Source of the DNA: Pseudomonas sp. GD03919
Lineage (GTDB): Bacteria > Pseudomonadota > Gammaproteobacteria > Pseudomonadales > Pseudomonadaceae
Assembly: GCF_029814935.1 (NCBI RefSeq)
Contig: NZ_CP104582.1
Coordinates: 3,596,001 to 3,660,000, forward strand
Direction: 5' to 3'
Length of the DNA: 64,000 bases
In this document: piece by piece, positions 28,961 through 38,091 of the stretch
Layout of the letters: every line of letters starts with the position of its first letter
Numbering within the stretch: the stretch's first letter is position 1
The notes under the pieces: generated by a model
What the model was told of the DNA's origin: nothing
Database searches by the model: none
What the model saw: only the letters and a program-made list of their open reading frames with translations
Program-made: the position numbers and the translations under genes

Positions 28961-29103
28961 TGCCAGTCAGTTAAGCGTCGCCGCTGCGAATACGTAGGAG
29001 CGGCGCCCCGCCGCGAACCAGGGCGATGCGCAATTGAAAAGCTTCGCCCCGAGGCGGGGCTCCTACGAAAGGCCGCTTTGGCAATCTTATCTGATCGGCA
29101 TTA
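28958..29103 (+). mobile_element. 146-bp REP-carrying MITE, copy B
   Basis: Bounded by the perfect 10-bp duplication TCCGCTGGGG (28948-28957 and 29104-29113). It begins TAATGCCAGTCAGTTAAG and ends CTTATCTGATCGGCATTA, imperfect inverted repeats matching at 15 of 18 positions. It differs from copy C at a single base. The first TAA is used as the stop codon of the aldehyde dehydrogenase. It holds two REP hairpins (about 28996-29069) and no gene. Confidence 0.93.
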
Positions 29104-29284
29104 TCCGCTGGGGTTCTTTTAATCCACCGCTGTTTACGGTCTGCCATGCACAAGACGCGGCTCACGCCCGTTCGGATCGTCCGCAAGCCGGCCCTGCTGC
29201 CTCTGCGCAGAGGGCTCGGCCAAGGCAGTGTTCGAGCGGGCCAATACCGCACCGTCACTCAATAAAGACAGTCAGGGCACAGCA

Positions 29285-30544
29285 ATGGATCAGATAGGTA
29301 ATTACGTTCTCTACATCATCATGGCCTGCGCCGTTGCAGGGGCGTTCGCGGCCATCTACGACAGCGAGAAGGGCCTGGGCAAGGAGTTCATGGAGGGCAT
29401 CCACGCCACCGGCTACATCTTCGTACCGGCGGCCGGCATCATGGCCTCCATCCCGTATCTCACGGTGATCATCGAGAAGGCCTGCGGGCCGTTTTTCAAC
29501 GCCCTCGGCGCCGACCCGGCACTGGCCGCGACCATGATCATCGCCTCGGACATGGGCGGCTATCACCTGGCATCGGCGCTGGCGTCGAGCAAGGAAGCGC
29601 TGGTCATGGCGCTGATCACCGGCTTCATGGGGGGTGCCACCATCGTCTTCTCCATCCCCATGGGGCTGGCGATGCTCGACAAGCGTGACCACAAATACAT
29701 GGCACTGGGCATCATGTCCGGCATCCTGACCATTCCGCTCGGCGTACTGATTGCCTGCGTATTGCTGGTGGCGAGCGACCCGATGATCCGCGAAGTGGTC
29801 GCCACCAATGGCGAGGCGACCTATCAGCTGGCCATGGGCCTGGGCAGCATCTTCGCCAACCTGCTGCCGATCATCGTCTTCGTCGTCGCCCTGGCTGCCG
29901 GTCTGCGTTTTCTGCCGGATCTGATGATCAAGGGCTTCATCGGTTTCGGCCGTGGCCTGGACGCGATGATCAAACTGGTGCTGGTATTCTCCATCGTCGA
30001 GTACTTCACCGGGGTGTTCACCATCGTCTTTGGTGGCTGGGGCTTCGACCCGATCATCGCGGACGCCGAAGACCAGACCCGCGCCCTGGAAACCGCCGGC
30101 TACATCGGCATCATGCTGGCGGGCGCCTTCCCCATGGTCTACCTGCTGCGCAAATACTTCGGCGGCCCGCTGGAACACCTGGGCAGCAAGGTCGGCCTGA
30201 GCGCCGTGGGCAGCGCCGGCATGCTCGCGACCATCGCCAATATCCTGGCCATGTTCCGCCTGGTGCGCTTCATGCCACCGAAGGACAAGGTGATCAACAT
30301 CGCCTTCGCCGTCTGTGCGGCCTTCCTGCTGGGTGACCACTTGTCCTTTACGGCCAACTTCCAGCCCACCATCATCCTGCCAGTGCTGATCGGCAAGCTG
30401 ATCGCAGGTTTTGCCGCCATCGGCCTGGCCTATTGGCTATCGGTGCCCAAGGCGCTGGAACTGGAGCAACAGGATCGCGCTGCCGGCATCATCGAACAGG
30501 ATGAGTACCCGGTCGCAGGCAAGCCGCAGGTCAGCCCGGCCTGA
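29285..30544 (+). CDS. eutH: Ethanolamine permease EutH
   Basis: A 419-residue protein with about ten membrane helices, starting MDQIGNYVLYIIMACAV after an upstream AGGGCAC region. The ASDMGGYHLASALASS and GDHLSFTANFQP segments are characteristic EutH blocks. It brings ethanolamine across the inner membrane. EutH usually accompanies microcompartment-type eut operons; P. aeruginosa uses the unrelated APC permease Eat. Here it sits with EutBC but no shell genes. Its leader (29104-29284) shows no other gene. Confidence 0.93.
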   Translation: MDQIGNYVLYIIMACAVAGAFAAIYDSEKGLGKEFMEGIHATGYIFVPAAGIMASIPYLTVIIEKACGPFFNALGADPALAATMIIASDMGGYHLASALASSKEALVMALITGFMGGATIVFSIPMGLAMLDKRDHKYMALGIMSGILTIPLGVLIACVLLVASDPMIREVVATNGEATYQLAMGLGSIFANLLPIIVFVVALAAGLRFLPDLMIKGFIGFGRGLDAMIKLVLVFSIVEYFTGVFTIVFGGWGFDPIIADAEDQTRALETAGYIGIMLAGAFPMVYLLRKYFGGPLEHLGSKVGLSAVGSAGMLATIANILAMFRLVRFMPPKDKVINIAFAVCAAFLLGDHLSFTANFQPTIILPVLIGKLIAGFAAIGLAYWLSVPKALELEQQDRAAGIIEQDEYPVAGKPQVSPA

Positions 30545-30629
30545 CAACCGCCGCAACGCCTGACGCCTGCAACGCAGACGCCGGGCGTTGCCCGACGGCG
30601 AACGAGAGAGACTGGTTGAGGACAGATAC

Positions 30630-32024
30630 ATGGCAAGCTACTCCCACAGCATGGCCGGCCAGACCTGGCGCTTCGACAGCCTGCGCGAACTGATGGCCAA
30701 GGCTGCGCCGGCACGCTCCGGCGACTACCTGGCCGGCGTCGCGGCCGGCAGCGATGCCGAGCGCGCCGCTGCGCAGATGACGCTGGCCAATGTGCCACTG
30801 AAGACCTTTCTGCAGGAGGCGCTGATTCCCTATGAGAGCGACGAAGTCACCCGCCTGATCATCGACACTCATGATGCCCAGGCCTTCGCCCCGGTCAGCC
30901 ACCTCACGGTGGGCGGGTTTCGCGACTGGTTGCTCTGCGACGACGCCGACGAAGCCAGCCTCACGGCGCTGGCCCCAGGGCTGACGCCGGAGATGGTCGC
31001 AGCGGTGTCGAAGATCATGCGCATTCAGGATCTGGTCCTGGTGGCGCAGAAGACCAGAGTGGTCACCCGCTTTCGCAACACCCAGGGGCTGCGCGGGCGC
31101 ATGTCCACCCGCCTGCAACCGAACCACCCGACCGACGATCCGGCCGGTATCGCCGCCAGCGTGGTCGACGGCCTGCTCTACGGCAACGGCGATGCCATGA
31201 TCGGCATCAACCCGGCCACCGACAGCATGAGCGCCGTATGCACCCTGCTGGAGATGCTCGATGCGGTGATCCAGCGCTACGAGATTCCCACCCAATCCTG
31301 CGTGCTGACCCACGTCACCAGCTCCATCGCCGCCATCGAGCGCGGCGCGCCGCTGGATCTGGTGTTCCAGTCCATCGCCGGCACCGAGGCGGCCAATGCC
31401 AGCTTCGGCGTCAGCCTCAAGGTGCTGCAGGAAGGCTACGAAGCCGGCCTGAGCCTCAAGCGCGGCACCCTCGGCAACAACCTGATGTACTTCGAGACCG
31501 GCCAGGGCAGCGCGCTGTCGGCCAACGCCAACCATGGCGTCGACCAGCAGACCTGCGAAACCCGCGCCTACGCCGTGGCCCGCCACTTCAACCCATTTCT
31601 GGTCAATACCGTGGTCGGCTTCATCGGCCCGGAGTACCTGTACAACGGCAAGCAGATCATCCGCGCCGGGCTGGAAGATCACTTCTGCGGCAAGCTGCTC
31701 GGCGTGCCCATGGGCTGCGACATCTGCTACACCAACCATGCCGAAGCCGACCAGGACGACATGGACATGCTGCTGACCCTGCTCGGCACGGCTGGCATCA
31801 ACTTCATCATGGGCATTCCCGGCTCGGATGACGTGATGCTCAACTACCAGACCACCTCCTTCCACGATGCCCTGTATGCACGCAAGGTGCTCGGCCTGCA
31901 CGCCGCGCCGGAGTTCGAGGCCTGGCTGGCACGCATGGGGATTTTCCAGCAACAGGGTGGCCGCCTGCGCATGGGCGATGAGCTGCCCCCGGCATTTCGC
32001 CAGGCGTTGGCGCAGTTGTCCTGA
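30630..32024 (+). CDS. eutB: Ethanolamine ammonia-lyase large subunit
   Basis: A 464-residue protein. With EutC and adenosylcobalamin it splits ethanolamine into acetaldehyde and ammonia. The start MASYSHSMAG is chosen over an upstream ATG because the latter adds a non-family leader. Conserved blocks include RLQPNHPTDD, the active-site barrel segment GTEAANASFGVSLK and CDICYTNHAEADQDDMD. It is 86 bases after eutH and 15 bases before eutC. A B12-dependent enzyme implies a cobalamin supply; no cob or eutA reactivase gene is in the window. Confidence 0.96.
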   Translation: MASYSHSMAGQTWRFDSLRELMAKAAPARSGDYLAGVAAGSDAERAAAQMTLANVPLKTFLQEALIPYESDEVTRLIIDTHDAQAFAPVSHLTVGGFRDWLLCDDADEASLTALAPGLTPEMVAAVSKIMRIQDLVLVAQKTRVVTRFRNTQGLRGRMSTRLQPNHPTDDPAGIAASVVDGLLYGNGDAMIGINPATDSMSAVCTLLEMLDAVIQRYEIPTQSCVLTHVTSSIAAIERGAPLDLVFQSIAGTEAANASFGVSLKVLQEGYEAGLSLKRGTLGNNLMYFETGQGSALSANANHGVDQQTCETRAYAVARHFNPFLVNTVVGFIGPEYLYNGKQIIRAGLEDHFCGKLLGVPMGCDICYTNHAEADQDDMDMLLTLLGTAGINFIMGIPGSDDVMLNYQTTSFHDALYARKVLGLHAAPEFEAWLARMGIFQQQGGRLRMGDELPPAFRQALAQLS

Positions 32025-32039
32025 TCAATCGAGGCCGTC

Positions 32040-32849
32040 ATGAGCGAAAAGTCCCCCGCCACCGCAAACCCCTGGCAGCAACTGCGCCAACTGACGCCGG
32101 CACGCATCGCCCTGGGCCGCGCCGGTACCAGCCTACCGACCGCTGCGCAACTGGATTTCCAGTTCGCCCACGCCCAGGCGCGTGACGCCGTGCATTTGCC
32201 GTTCGACCACACTGCCCTGCGCGAAGCGCTGCATGATCGCCAGTTACCCACGCTGCTGCTGCACAGTGCCGCCGCCGACCGCCACACCTACCTGCAACGC
32301 CCGGATCTGGGCCGGCGCCTGCACGAGGATGCCGCACGCCTGCTCGATGACTACGCCGCCGAGCACGGCCGTGGTTATGACCTGGCCATCGTCATCGCCG
32401 ACGGCCTGTCATCGCTGGCGGTGCACAAGCACAGCCTGCCCTTTCTCGACCGCTTGCTGGAACAGGTGCTGGAGGAAGGTTGGTCACTGGCGCCGATTAC
32501 CCTGGTGGAGCAGGGCCGGGTTGCAGTGGCCGACGAAGTGGGGCAGCGCCTGGGGGCGAAGATGACGGTGATCCTGATTGGCGAGCGCCCCGGCCTGAGT
32601 TCGCCGGACAGCCTGGGCCTGTACTTCACCTACGCGCCGCGCGTTGGCCTCAACGACGCCTACCGCAACTGCATCTCCAACGTGCGCCTGGAGGGTCTGA
32701 GCTATGGCATGGCCACCTTCCGCCTGATGTACCTGATGCGCGAGGCCTGCCGCCGCCAGCTCTCGGGCGTCGATCTCAAGGACGAAGCCGAAGTGCCGAC
32801 GCTGGACAGCGCCGGGCCGGGTAATTTTCTGCTGCCGGATCAGCGTTGA
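32040..32849 (+). CDS. eutC: Ethanolamine ammonia-lyase small subunit
   Basis: A 269-residue subunit that completes the cobalamin-binding site with EutB. Recognisable blocks are [11 protein letters not shown] near the N-terminus, [15 protein letters not shown], and [14 protein letters not shown] followed by NCISNVR near the C-terminus. It is the last gene of the module; a 9-bp-stem hairpin (32881-32906) and a family B repeat follow. No eutA, eutK or shell gene comes after it. Confidence 0.95.
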   Translation: MSEKSPATANPWQQLRQLTPARIALGRAGTSLPTAAQLDFQFAHAQARDAVHLPFDHTALREALHDRQLPTLLLHSAAADRHTYLQRPDLGRRLHEDAARLLDDYAAEHGRGYDLAIVIADGLSSLAVHKHSLPFLDRLLEQVLEEGWSLAPITLVEQGRVAVADEVGQRLGAKMTVILIGERPGLSSPDSLGLYFTYAPRVGLNDAYRNCISNVRLEGLSYGMATFRLMYLMREACRRQLSGVDLKDEAEVPTLDSAGPGNFLLPDQR

Positions 32850-32922
32850 AGCGGTTGGTCAGCGCCTCGATGCACGCCGTGGTGGATGAAAAGATCATCA
32901 TCCACCCGCACTGACCATCCAC

Positions 32923-32982
32923 GTAACCCGGATGCAATCCAGGTAACCCTGGCTCGTCGCCCCCGGATTGCATCCGGGCTAC
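32923..32982. repeat. Palindromic repeat pair, family B
   Basis: GTAACCCGGATGCAATCC and CCGGATTGCATCCGGGCTAC arms in the gap between the convergent eutC and GST genes, just before the GST stop codon. Confidence 0.75.
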
Positions 32983-32990
32983 GGACGCTA

Positions 32991-33926
32991 TCAGTGCGCC
33001 TCGATACGGAAGCCCAGCCGCGGGAAATGCACATGCACGATACCGGCACGCTCGTCCTCGCGGCGCAGGATCAGCTCCTCGCGCCCGGCGAAGAGCAACT
33101 CGCCTTGCACCGGGTCGACACCGTAATCGACCGCTGCAATGCTCACTGCCTGACCAGGCTGGAAGCCATTGGCATCGATAAAATCCTCGTCCGGCAAGGC
33201 TGCCGGAGTCGCTTCGTGCGCCACGGCGATAGCCTCTTCGCCGCTCATCTCGCTCAGTGAGCCATGCCCAAAGCCCAGCACCCGCGCCAGCCAGGCGGCG
33301 ACTTCCGGATAATCGTCCACCAGGGGTGCCGTGATCGGCGTGGCGCGCAGGAACCACAACGGATGCGCGACAGCGAAGTCGGCAATCGAGGGCTGACCAA
33401 ACAGGAAGTCGCCACCGCCCTGCTGCAACTGCTGCTGCAAACGCCCCATCAGCGCCGGCCACTGGTGACGCGCCTGCTCCAGCGGCAAACGGCTGGCCGT
33501 GCCGCCGGAAAAAAGCGCGGCACGATCAGCCGCAAAAGCCTTGGCGAACTCCGGTGGCACCTTGGCAAAGCGCACCGCCATGGACTCGGGGGCGAAGACC
33601 AGTGACACCGCATGCTGGAACAACACCGCGTCGGCCCATTGGGCGAGGGTCGCAACATTGAAGCCCTGCCCTTCCGGGAACAGTGCCGGGGTGGCTTTCT
33701 CGGCTTCCAGACGGCGAGCGATCAGCGCGGTATCGCAGTAGATGTCGGCACCGATCTGCAACACCGGCGTCTTGCGGTAGCCGCCGGTCAGCGCTGTGAG
33801 ATCCGGCTTGGGCATCACCGGCGGGATCATCACCGAGCGCCAGGACAGTTGCTTGAAGCCCAGCAGCAAGCGAGCCTTCTCGGCAAACGGCGAGGTCGGG
33901 TAATGGTGAAGGATCAATTCGTGCAT
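32991..33926 (-). CDS. Glutathione S-transferase family protein with C-terminal extension
   Basis: A 311-residue protein. An N-terminal thioredoxin-fold GST domain (HHYPTSPFAEKARLLL, then YRKTPVLQIG) precedes an alpha-helical C-domain (QPSIADFAVAHPLWFL). A further 70 or so residues form an extra beta-rich tail (AVDYGVDPVQGELLFAGREE) not found in short GSTs. It converges on eutC with an intervening repeat. The substrate is unknown. The next gene upstream, a GIY-YIG protein, is separate rather than an operon partner. Confidence 0.85.
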   Translation of the reverse strand: MHELILHHYPTSPFAEKARLLLGFKQLSWRSVMIPPVMPKPDLTALTGGYRKTPVLQIGADIYCDTALIARRLEAEKATPALFPEGQGFNVATLAQWADAVLFQHAVSLVFAPESMAVRFAKVPPEFAKAFAADRAALFSGGTASRLPLEQARHQWPALMGRLQQQLQQGGGDFLFGQPSIADFAVAHPLWFLRATPITAPLVDDYPEVAAWLARVLGFGHGSLSEMSGEEAIAVAHEATPAALPDEDFIDANGFQPGQAVSIAAVDYGVDPVQGELLFAGREELILRREDERAGIVHVHFPRLGFRIEAH

Positions 33927-33972
33927 GGCGCGCTCCGCGACGGTTCGAAAGCCCCCAGCTTACCCGCGCAGC

Positions 33973-34272
33973 CTAGTCACGCACACTGCCTACGGCTGAT
34001 AAAGCGCCATCAACGCTCAGAATGAGCGCCTCCTTGGCCGCTTTGCTCAGGCGCTTGATGGCCCGCTCACGGCGCAGGGCATCGCCCTTGCCAGCACAGG
34101 CTTCGACATAGGCCAGTGCCTGCGCCGGGCTGGTATAGAAGAAGCGCGCGCCCTTGCCGCTCTGATGCTGGGCGAAACGCCGCTGTGGGTCATCGCTGAT
34201 GCCGCAGTACAGCGCGCCGTTGGCGGCACGCACCAGGTAGACGAACCAGGGTTTGTCCACGGCAGCCGTCAT
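33973..34272 (-). CDS. GIY-YIG nuclease-fold protein (UPF0213)
   Basis: A 99-residue single-domain protein with the motif [18 protein letters not shown], a GIY-YIG variant, followed by RRFAQHQ and a C-terminal [16 protein letters not shown] helix. It belongs to the UPF0213/YhbQ group, implicated in DNA repair by analogy. The start [12 protein letters not shown] is inside the pcs stop overlap (ATGA, 4 bases), so it is coupled to phosphatidylcholine synthase although the functions look unrelated. Confidence 0.9.
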   Translation of the reverse strand: MTAAVDKPWFVYLVRAANGALYCGISDDPQRRFAQHQSGKGARFFYTSPAQALAYVEACAGKGDALRRERAIKRLSKAAKEALILSVDGALSAVGSVRD

Positions 34273-34988
34273 CCGCGCGCCGGAAACCACTCGCGCGCCG
34301 AGCGCCACAGGCACATGCCGACGAAGTAGGCAGAGGCCAGCCACCACAACGCCAGCAGCCAGGGCTGGCTGACGGGGTACTGCAGAATCAGCAGCGCGCT
34401 GGAGAGCATCCAGACGAAGGTCACCAGGATATTCAGCGGCATGAACTGACGCACGCGGAACGGGTGCAGGAACTTCATCTTGGTCAGGGTCAAGCCGGCC
34501 AGCAGGACGATAATGGCCAGGGTGATCCAGGGATGCACGTCGAGGATGTAGAAATACAACACCACCACGTTCCAGGCAGCCGGGAAGCCGACGAAGTAGT
34601 TGTCCTTGCTCTTCATGTTCAGGTTGCAGAAGCAGAACAGCGACGACAGCAGAATCAACCCCACGGCGAACAGCGCGGTGTATTCAGGGAGGGGAATGAA
34701 GCGATAGAGGAAGATCGCCGGAATGAACACGTAGGTGAGGTAGTCGATCACCAGATCCAGGGTCGAGCCGTCGAAATGCGGCAGCACACCCTTGACGTCG
34801 TAACGACGCGCCAGCGAGCCGTCCAGGCCATCGACCAGCAACGCCAGACCGAGCCAGAGCAGGCACTGCTGGGGTTGGCCGTCGAGTACAGCCAGTAGCG
34901 CCAGCAATGCGAGGATCACACCGCTGGCGGTAACGGCATGGACCCCCCAGGCTTTGGCCTGTTTTACGGCAACGATCAGTTCGGTCAC
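34269..34988 (-). CDS. pcs: Phosphatidylcholine synthase
   Basis: A 239-residue membrane CDP-alcohol phosphotransferase. The catalytic motif [15 protein letters not shown]...[12 protein letters not shown] matches DGx2ARx8Gx3Dx3D. It condenses CDP-diacylglycerol with choline to make phosphatidylcholine. It starts at a GTG ([12 protein letters not shown]); an ATG 12 codons upstream is possible and would give 251 residues. P. aeruginosa has the same gene near aap-type and carboxylesterase genes, as here. Confidence 0.9.
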   Translation of the reverse strand: MTELIVAVKQAKAWGVHAVTASGVILALLALLAVLDGQPQQCLLWLGLALLVDGLDGSLARRYDVKGVLPHFDGSTLDLVIDYLTYVFIPAIFLYRFIPLPEYTALFAVGLILLSSLFCFCNLNMKSKDNYFVGFPAAWNVVVLYFYILDVHPWITLAIIVLLAGLTLTKMKFLHPFRVRQFMPLNILVTFVWMLSSALLILQYPVSQPWLLALWWLASAYFVGMCLWRSAREWFPARG

Positions 34989-35148
34989 GGCAGGTCTCTT
35001 GGCAGTGGAGGTGCGGCACCCCATGTGCGCACTCTCATTATTGAAGGCTAAGACTGACTAGCCTACCACTGCGTTCCTTCATCTGCCTTAGCGTGAAGCG
35101 CGGAATTGCGCCAGGCCGCGTGCCGCCTGCCGACGAATGGCAGCCTGA

Positions 35149-35625
35149 ACCGGTGGCGCCCAGGCCGGCCTCGATCTGTGCCTGCACCTGATCGCCCGGC
35201 ATGCCGGCGAATGGCTGGCGCAACAGATTGCCAGTGCCATGGTGATCGAACGCCAGCGCGGCACGCAGACGCGCTTCGCCCCGCTGCTGCCAGACAACAC
35301 AGACCAGTCCCTGGCGCCGCTGCTGGCCTGGCTGCACGAACAGCATGGCGAAGTGATCGACCTCAACCGCCTGGCGCAACAGGCCCATTGCTCGGTACGC
35401 ACCCTGCTGCGCCGCTTCAGGCAGGCCACCGGGCTGACCCCGGGCGACTATCTGCAACGTCTGCGTATCAGCGTCGCGCAACAGGCGCTGGCCGATTCAG
35501 GCAGTTCGCTGGAGCAGATCGCCAGCCAGGTCGGGTTCGCCGACCGTACCACCTTCGTCAAGCGCTTCAAACAGCTCTGCGGGGAAACGCCCGGGGCCTT
35601 TCGCAAACGCATGCGGCGCCACTAG
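35149..35625 (+). pseudogene. 5'-truncated DJ-1/PfpI-AraC (GlxA-type) regulator
   Basis: After an in-frame stop at 35146-35148 the frame reads TGGAQAGLDLCLHLIARHAG, then a MVIERQRG segment and a complete AraC double HTH (LNRLAQQAHCSVRTLLRRF and LEQIASQVGFADRTTFVKRF). This is the end of the amidotransferase-like sensor plus the DNA-binding half of a GlxA-type regulator; the first two-thirds is missing. A shorter product could start at the ATG at 35239. It ends exactly where the IS5-family element begins. What lies upstream (34989-35148) shows no gene. Confidence 0.75.
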
Positions 35626-36478
35626 GGTCTGTTGCCGTTTCGCGCTAACCAATTGATTTATAAGAGCAAGCTCGTATCGTTGAAGCTCTGACCCGACATC
35701 GATACGAGCTTGCAATGCCCCGATTACTACTCAACGACGAGCATTGGTCGAAGCTGCGGGAAATTCTCCTGCACAAGGCCATCTACAACAAGCGTGATCT
35801 ACGAATGACCGTGGAGGGCATGCTGTACCGCATGCGCACGGGATGTCCCTGGAGAGACCTGCCCAAGGCGTTTGGTAACTGGAATAAGGTCTACAAACGC
35901 TTCAACGCATGGTCTGCTGCCGGCAAATGGTTCAAGGTCTTCAAGATGCTGGTGGAGGAGCCCGACATGGAGTGGGTGTTCATTGATGGCAGCTATGCCA
36001 AGGCTCACCAGCACAGCGCAGGTGCTGCCAGCGCAAACGATGAAGCTATAGGGAAAAGCCGAGCCGGCAATACCAGCAAGATTCATCTGGCGGTGGACGC
36101 CCATGGTTTGCCCATCGAGTTTGAAATCACGGGAGGCCAAATCAATGACTGCACTCAGGCACCCGCATTGATTTCCAAGCTCCCAGCGGCAGAAACCATC
36201 GTTGCGGATAAGGGCTATGACAGCGAGAGAATCCGAGAGCAAGTTGAGCGACAAGGGGCCAAGGCCGTGATCCCGAGCAAGCGTAACTCTGTGAAAGGCA
36301 ACGCGAATCTGGACAGAGGTCTGTACCGCAATCGCCACCTGGTGGAAAACGCTTTCGCCCGGCTGAAGCACTACCGGGCGGTGGCCTCTCGATTCGACAA
36401 GCTCAAGAGAAATTACGAGAGCGTGGTGGCCATGGCCTGCGCCTTCCTATGGTTGCCCATGTAAAACGGCAACAGGCC
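35626..36478 (+). mobile_element. IS5-family insertion sequence, about 853 bp
   Basis: Inverted ends GGTCTGTTGCCGTTT (35626-35640) and AAACGGCAACAGGCC (36464-36478) match at 14 of 15 positions. A TA duplication (35623-35624 and 36480-36481) is possible, which would fit the IS427 subgroup, if the ends are extended one base. It contains a single intact transposase gene. Confidence 0.85.
35715..36464 (+). CDS. IS5-family transposase
   Basis: A 249-residue DDE transposase. It begins with the IS5 DUF4096-like N-terminal segment MPRLLLNDEHWSKLREIL and RTGCPWRDLPKAFG. The three acidic catalytic regions appear in FIDGSYAKAHQ, VADKGYDSERIRE and ENAFARLKHYR. The reading frame is complete without the frameshift seen in many IS427-group members. 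Its stop lies within the right inverted end. Intact, hence possibly active. Confidence 0.92.
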   Translation: MPRLLLNDEHWSKLREILLHKAIYNKRDLRMTVEGMLYRMRTGCPWRDLPKAFGNWNKVYKRFNAWSAAGKWFKVFKMLVEEPDMEWVFIDGSYAKAHQHSAGAASANDEAIGKSRAGNTSKIHLAVDAHGLPIEFEITGGQINDCTQAPALISKLPAAETIVADKGYDSERIREQVERQGAKAVIPSKRNSVKGNANLDRGLYRNRHLVENAFARLKHYRAVASRFDKLKRNYESVVAMACAFLWLPM

Positions 36479-36503
36479 ATAGGCTCCATCACAGCGCCTT
36501 TCC

Positions 36504-36576
36504 GTAGGAGCCCCGCCCCGGGGCGAAGCTTTGCCTACCAGCGCCATCTCGGTTCGCGGCGGGGCGCCGCTCCTAC
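36504..36576. repeat. REP pair, family A
   Basis: GTAGGAGCCCCGCCCCGGGGCGAAGC and CGCGGCGGGGCGCCGCTCCTAC arms, between the IS5-family element and the IS4-family element. Confidence 0.85.
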
Positions 36577-36683
36577 AGATTTACCCCTGCTGGAGCGGCA
36601 CCAACAATGAAAAAGGGAGCCCGAAGGCTAATGCCAGTCAGTTAAGCGCTACAGCTTGACCTTCTGCGCGCTGAAACGAAAAT

Positions 36684-36713
36684 CCGATGCTTGTTTGGAG
36701 CATCGGACTTTTT
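36684..36713 (+). terminator. Terminator-like hairpin inside the IS, before the transposase
   Basis: CCGATGC (36684-36690) pairs with GCATCGG (36700-36706), followed by ACTTTTT. It lies immediately before the transposase ATG and would limit read-through expression from outside, as in several IS types. Confidence 0.6.
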
Positions 36714-38046
36714 ATGCGACTTTCCCGCGCCTTGGCACTGACTCACGAAGCGGCTTCTGCCACCCACTCCCTTGACGAGCTGGGGGTGCTGCTTGATCCA
36801 GACCTAGTTAGCACCGCACTGGAAACGGCGGGAGTGGCGACCCTGCGTAAGCGACGTCTCCCTCTTGAAGCCATGATCTGGTGCGTGATCGCCATGGCGT
36901 TGTTTCGCCGGATGTCGGCCTGGGATGCCGCGAGCCGTATGGGCATCATGCTGCCTGGGCAGAAGCCATTGGTAGCACCCAGTGCAATCGTGCAAGGTCG
37001 CCAGCGTTTGGGCAGCGCTGCGGTGCGAGAAGTCTTTTCCCTGACTCAACAACGCTGGCATGCCAGCGCCAATCACCACACTTGGGCCGGTTTGCGCCTG
37101 CTCAGTGTCGATGGCGTGGTCTGGCGCACGCCGGATACGGATGACAACCGCAAGCACTATGGCAGCGCCAGTAATCAGCATGGCGATACCGGCTATCCCC
37201 AAGTTCGCATGGTCTGCCAGATGGAGCTGACCAGCCACATGCTGGTGAGTAGTGCTTTTGCCGGCTACCACAGCAACGAGATGAAACTGGCCGAACAACT
37301 GATCGACAGTACACCCGATCACTCGCTGACCTTGTTCGACCGTGGCTTCTATTCACTGGGGTTACTTCATCGCTGGCAACAGACAGGCACTCAGCGCCAT
37401 TGGTTACTGCCGCTGCGCAAGGATGCTCAATACGAGGTGCTGCGTAAGTTAGGGCGCCACGATGCCATCGTCTCGCTAAAGACCTCGCCGCAGGCGCGTA
37501 AACAATGGCCCGATCTGCCAGACACGCTACAGGCTCGGTTATTAAGCAAGACCATCAAGGGCAAAGTGCGGCAGGTACTGACCTCAATGATCGATCCTCT
37601 GCGCTTCCCTCCAGACGAAATCGTGGATCTGTACAGCCAGCGTTGGGAAATCGAACTGGGCTATCGAGAAATGAAGCAAGGCATGCTCGCGGGTCACTAC
37701 ACACTGCGTAGTAAAACGCCGGAGATGATTGAACAAGAACTGTGGGGCGTACTACTGGGGTACAACCTGCTGCGTTATCAAATGCTGGAAATGAGCCGCC
37801 ACTGCCCTGGCATCTACCCCTGCGGAAATGAGTTTTACCGCTTGCACCTGGGCGATTCTGGGCTTCTTGAACGGGGTCTCTTTGAATCATCCAGGCAACA
37901 TCCCTCGCTACCTGGCCGAACTACAGGCCTCGGCCATGCACTACGTCCTACCTCATCATCGTGAGGATCGCAGTTATCCACGAGCGGTCAAACCCAAGCC
38001 GTCCAAGTATCCGACCAGAAATAAAAATGCCAGTCAGCTTAACTGA
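36714..38046 (+). pseudogene. IS4-family transposase with a +1 frameshift near its C-terminus
   Basis: The frame from 36714 carries the IS4 core: DGVVW, LFDRGF and the signature [15 protein letters not shown] (Y-x2-R-x3-E-x6-K). At about 37824 one extra G shifts the frame: the family-like continuation [19 protein letters not shown] and KYPTRNKNASQLN is found one frame over, ending at 38046. The uncorrected frame runs instead to 37964 with an unrelated tail. The catalytic residues lie before the shift, so partial activity is possible. A programmed shift is less likely because there is no slippery run. Confidence 0.8.
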
Positions 38047-38091
38047 CTGGCATTAGCCCGAAGGCTCCCTGGTCGATAGCACGATACCGAC

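Larger units (their letters stand above)
36629..38055 (+). mobile_element. IS4-family insertion sequence sharing its ends with the MITE
   Basis: A 1427-bp element with perfect 18-bp ends TAATGCCAGTCAGTTAAG and CTTAACTGACTGGCATTA and a perfect 10-bp target duplication GCCCGAAGGC (36619-36628 and 38056-38065). The right end contains a 12-bp-arm palindrome (38026-38054) made of an extra inverted copy of the end sequence. The 146-bp MITEs carry this same outer end. A terminator-like hairpin precedes the transposase gene. Confidence 0.93.
36610..38069 (-). terminator. aap operon terminator split by an IS
   Basis: On the minus strand the pre-insertion sequence reads GGGAGCC-TTCG-GGCTCCC followed by five T, a textbook terminator with a TTCG tetraloop, downstream of aapP. 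The IS4-family element 36629-38055 inserted in it, duplicating GCCCGAAGGC, so the two arms are now 1.4 kb apart (38063-38069 and 36615-36621). Confidence 0.85.

Noticed and set aside
32881..32906. Terminator after eutC
   Set aside because: GGTGGATGA pairs with TCATCCACC, but no T-tract follows; termination cannot be claimed.
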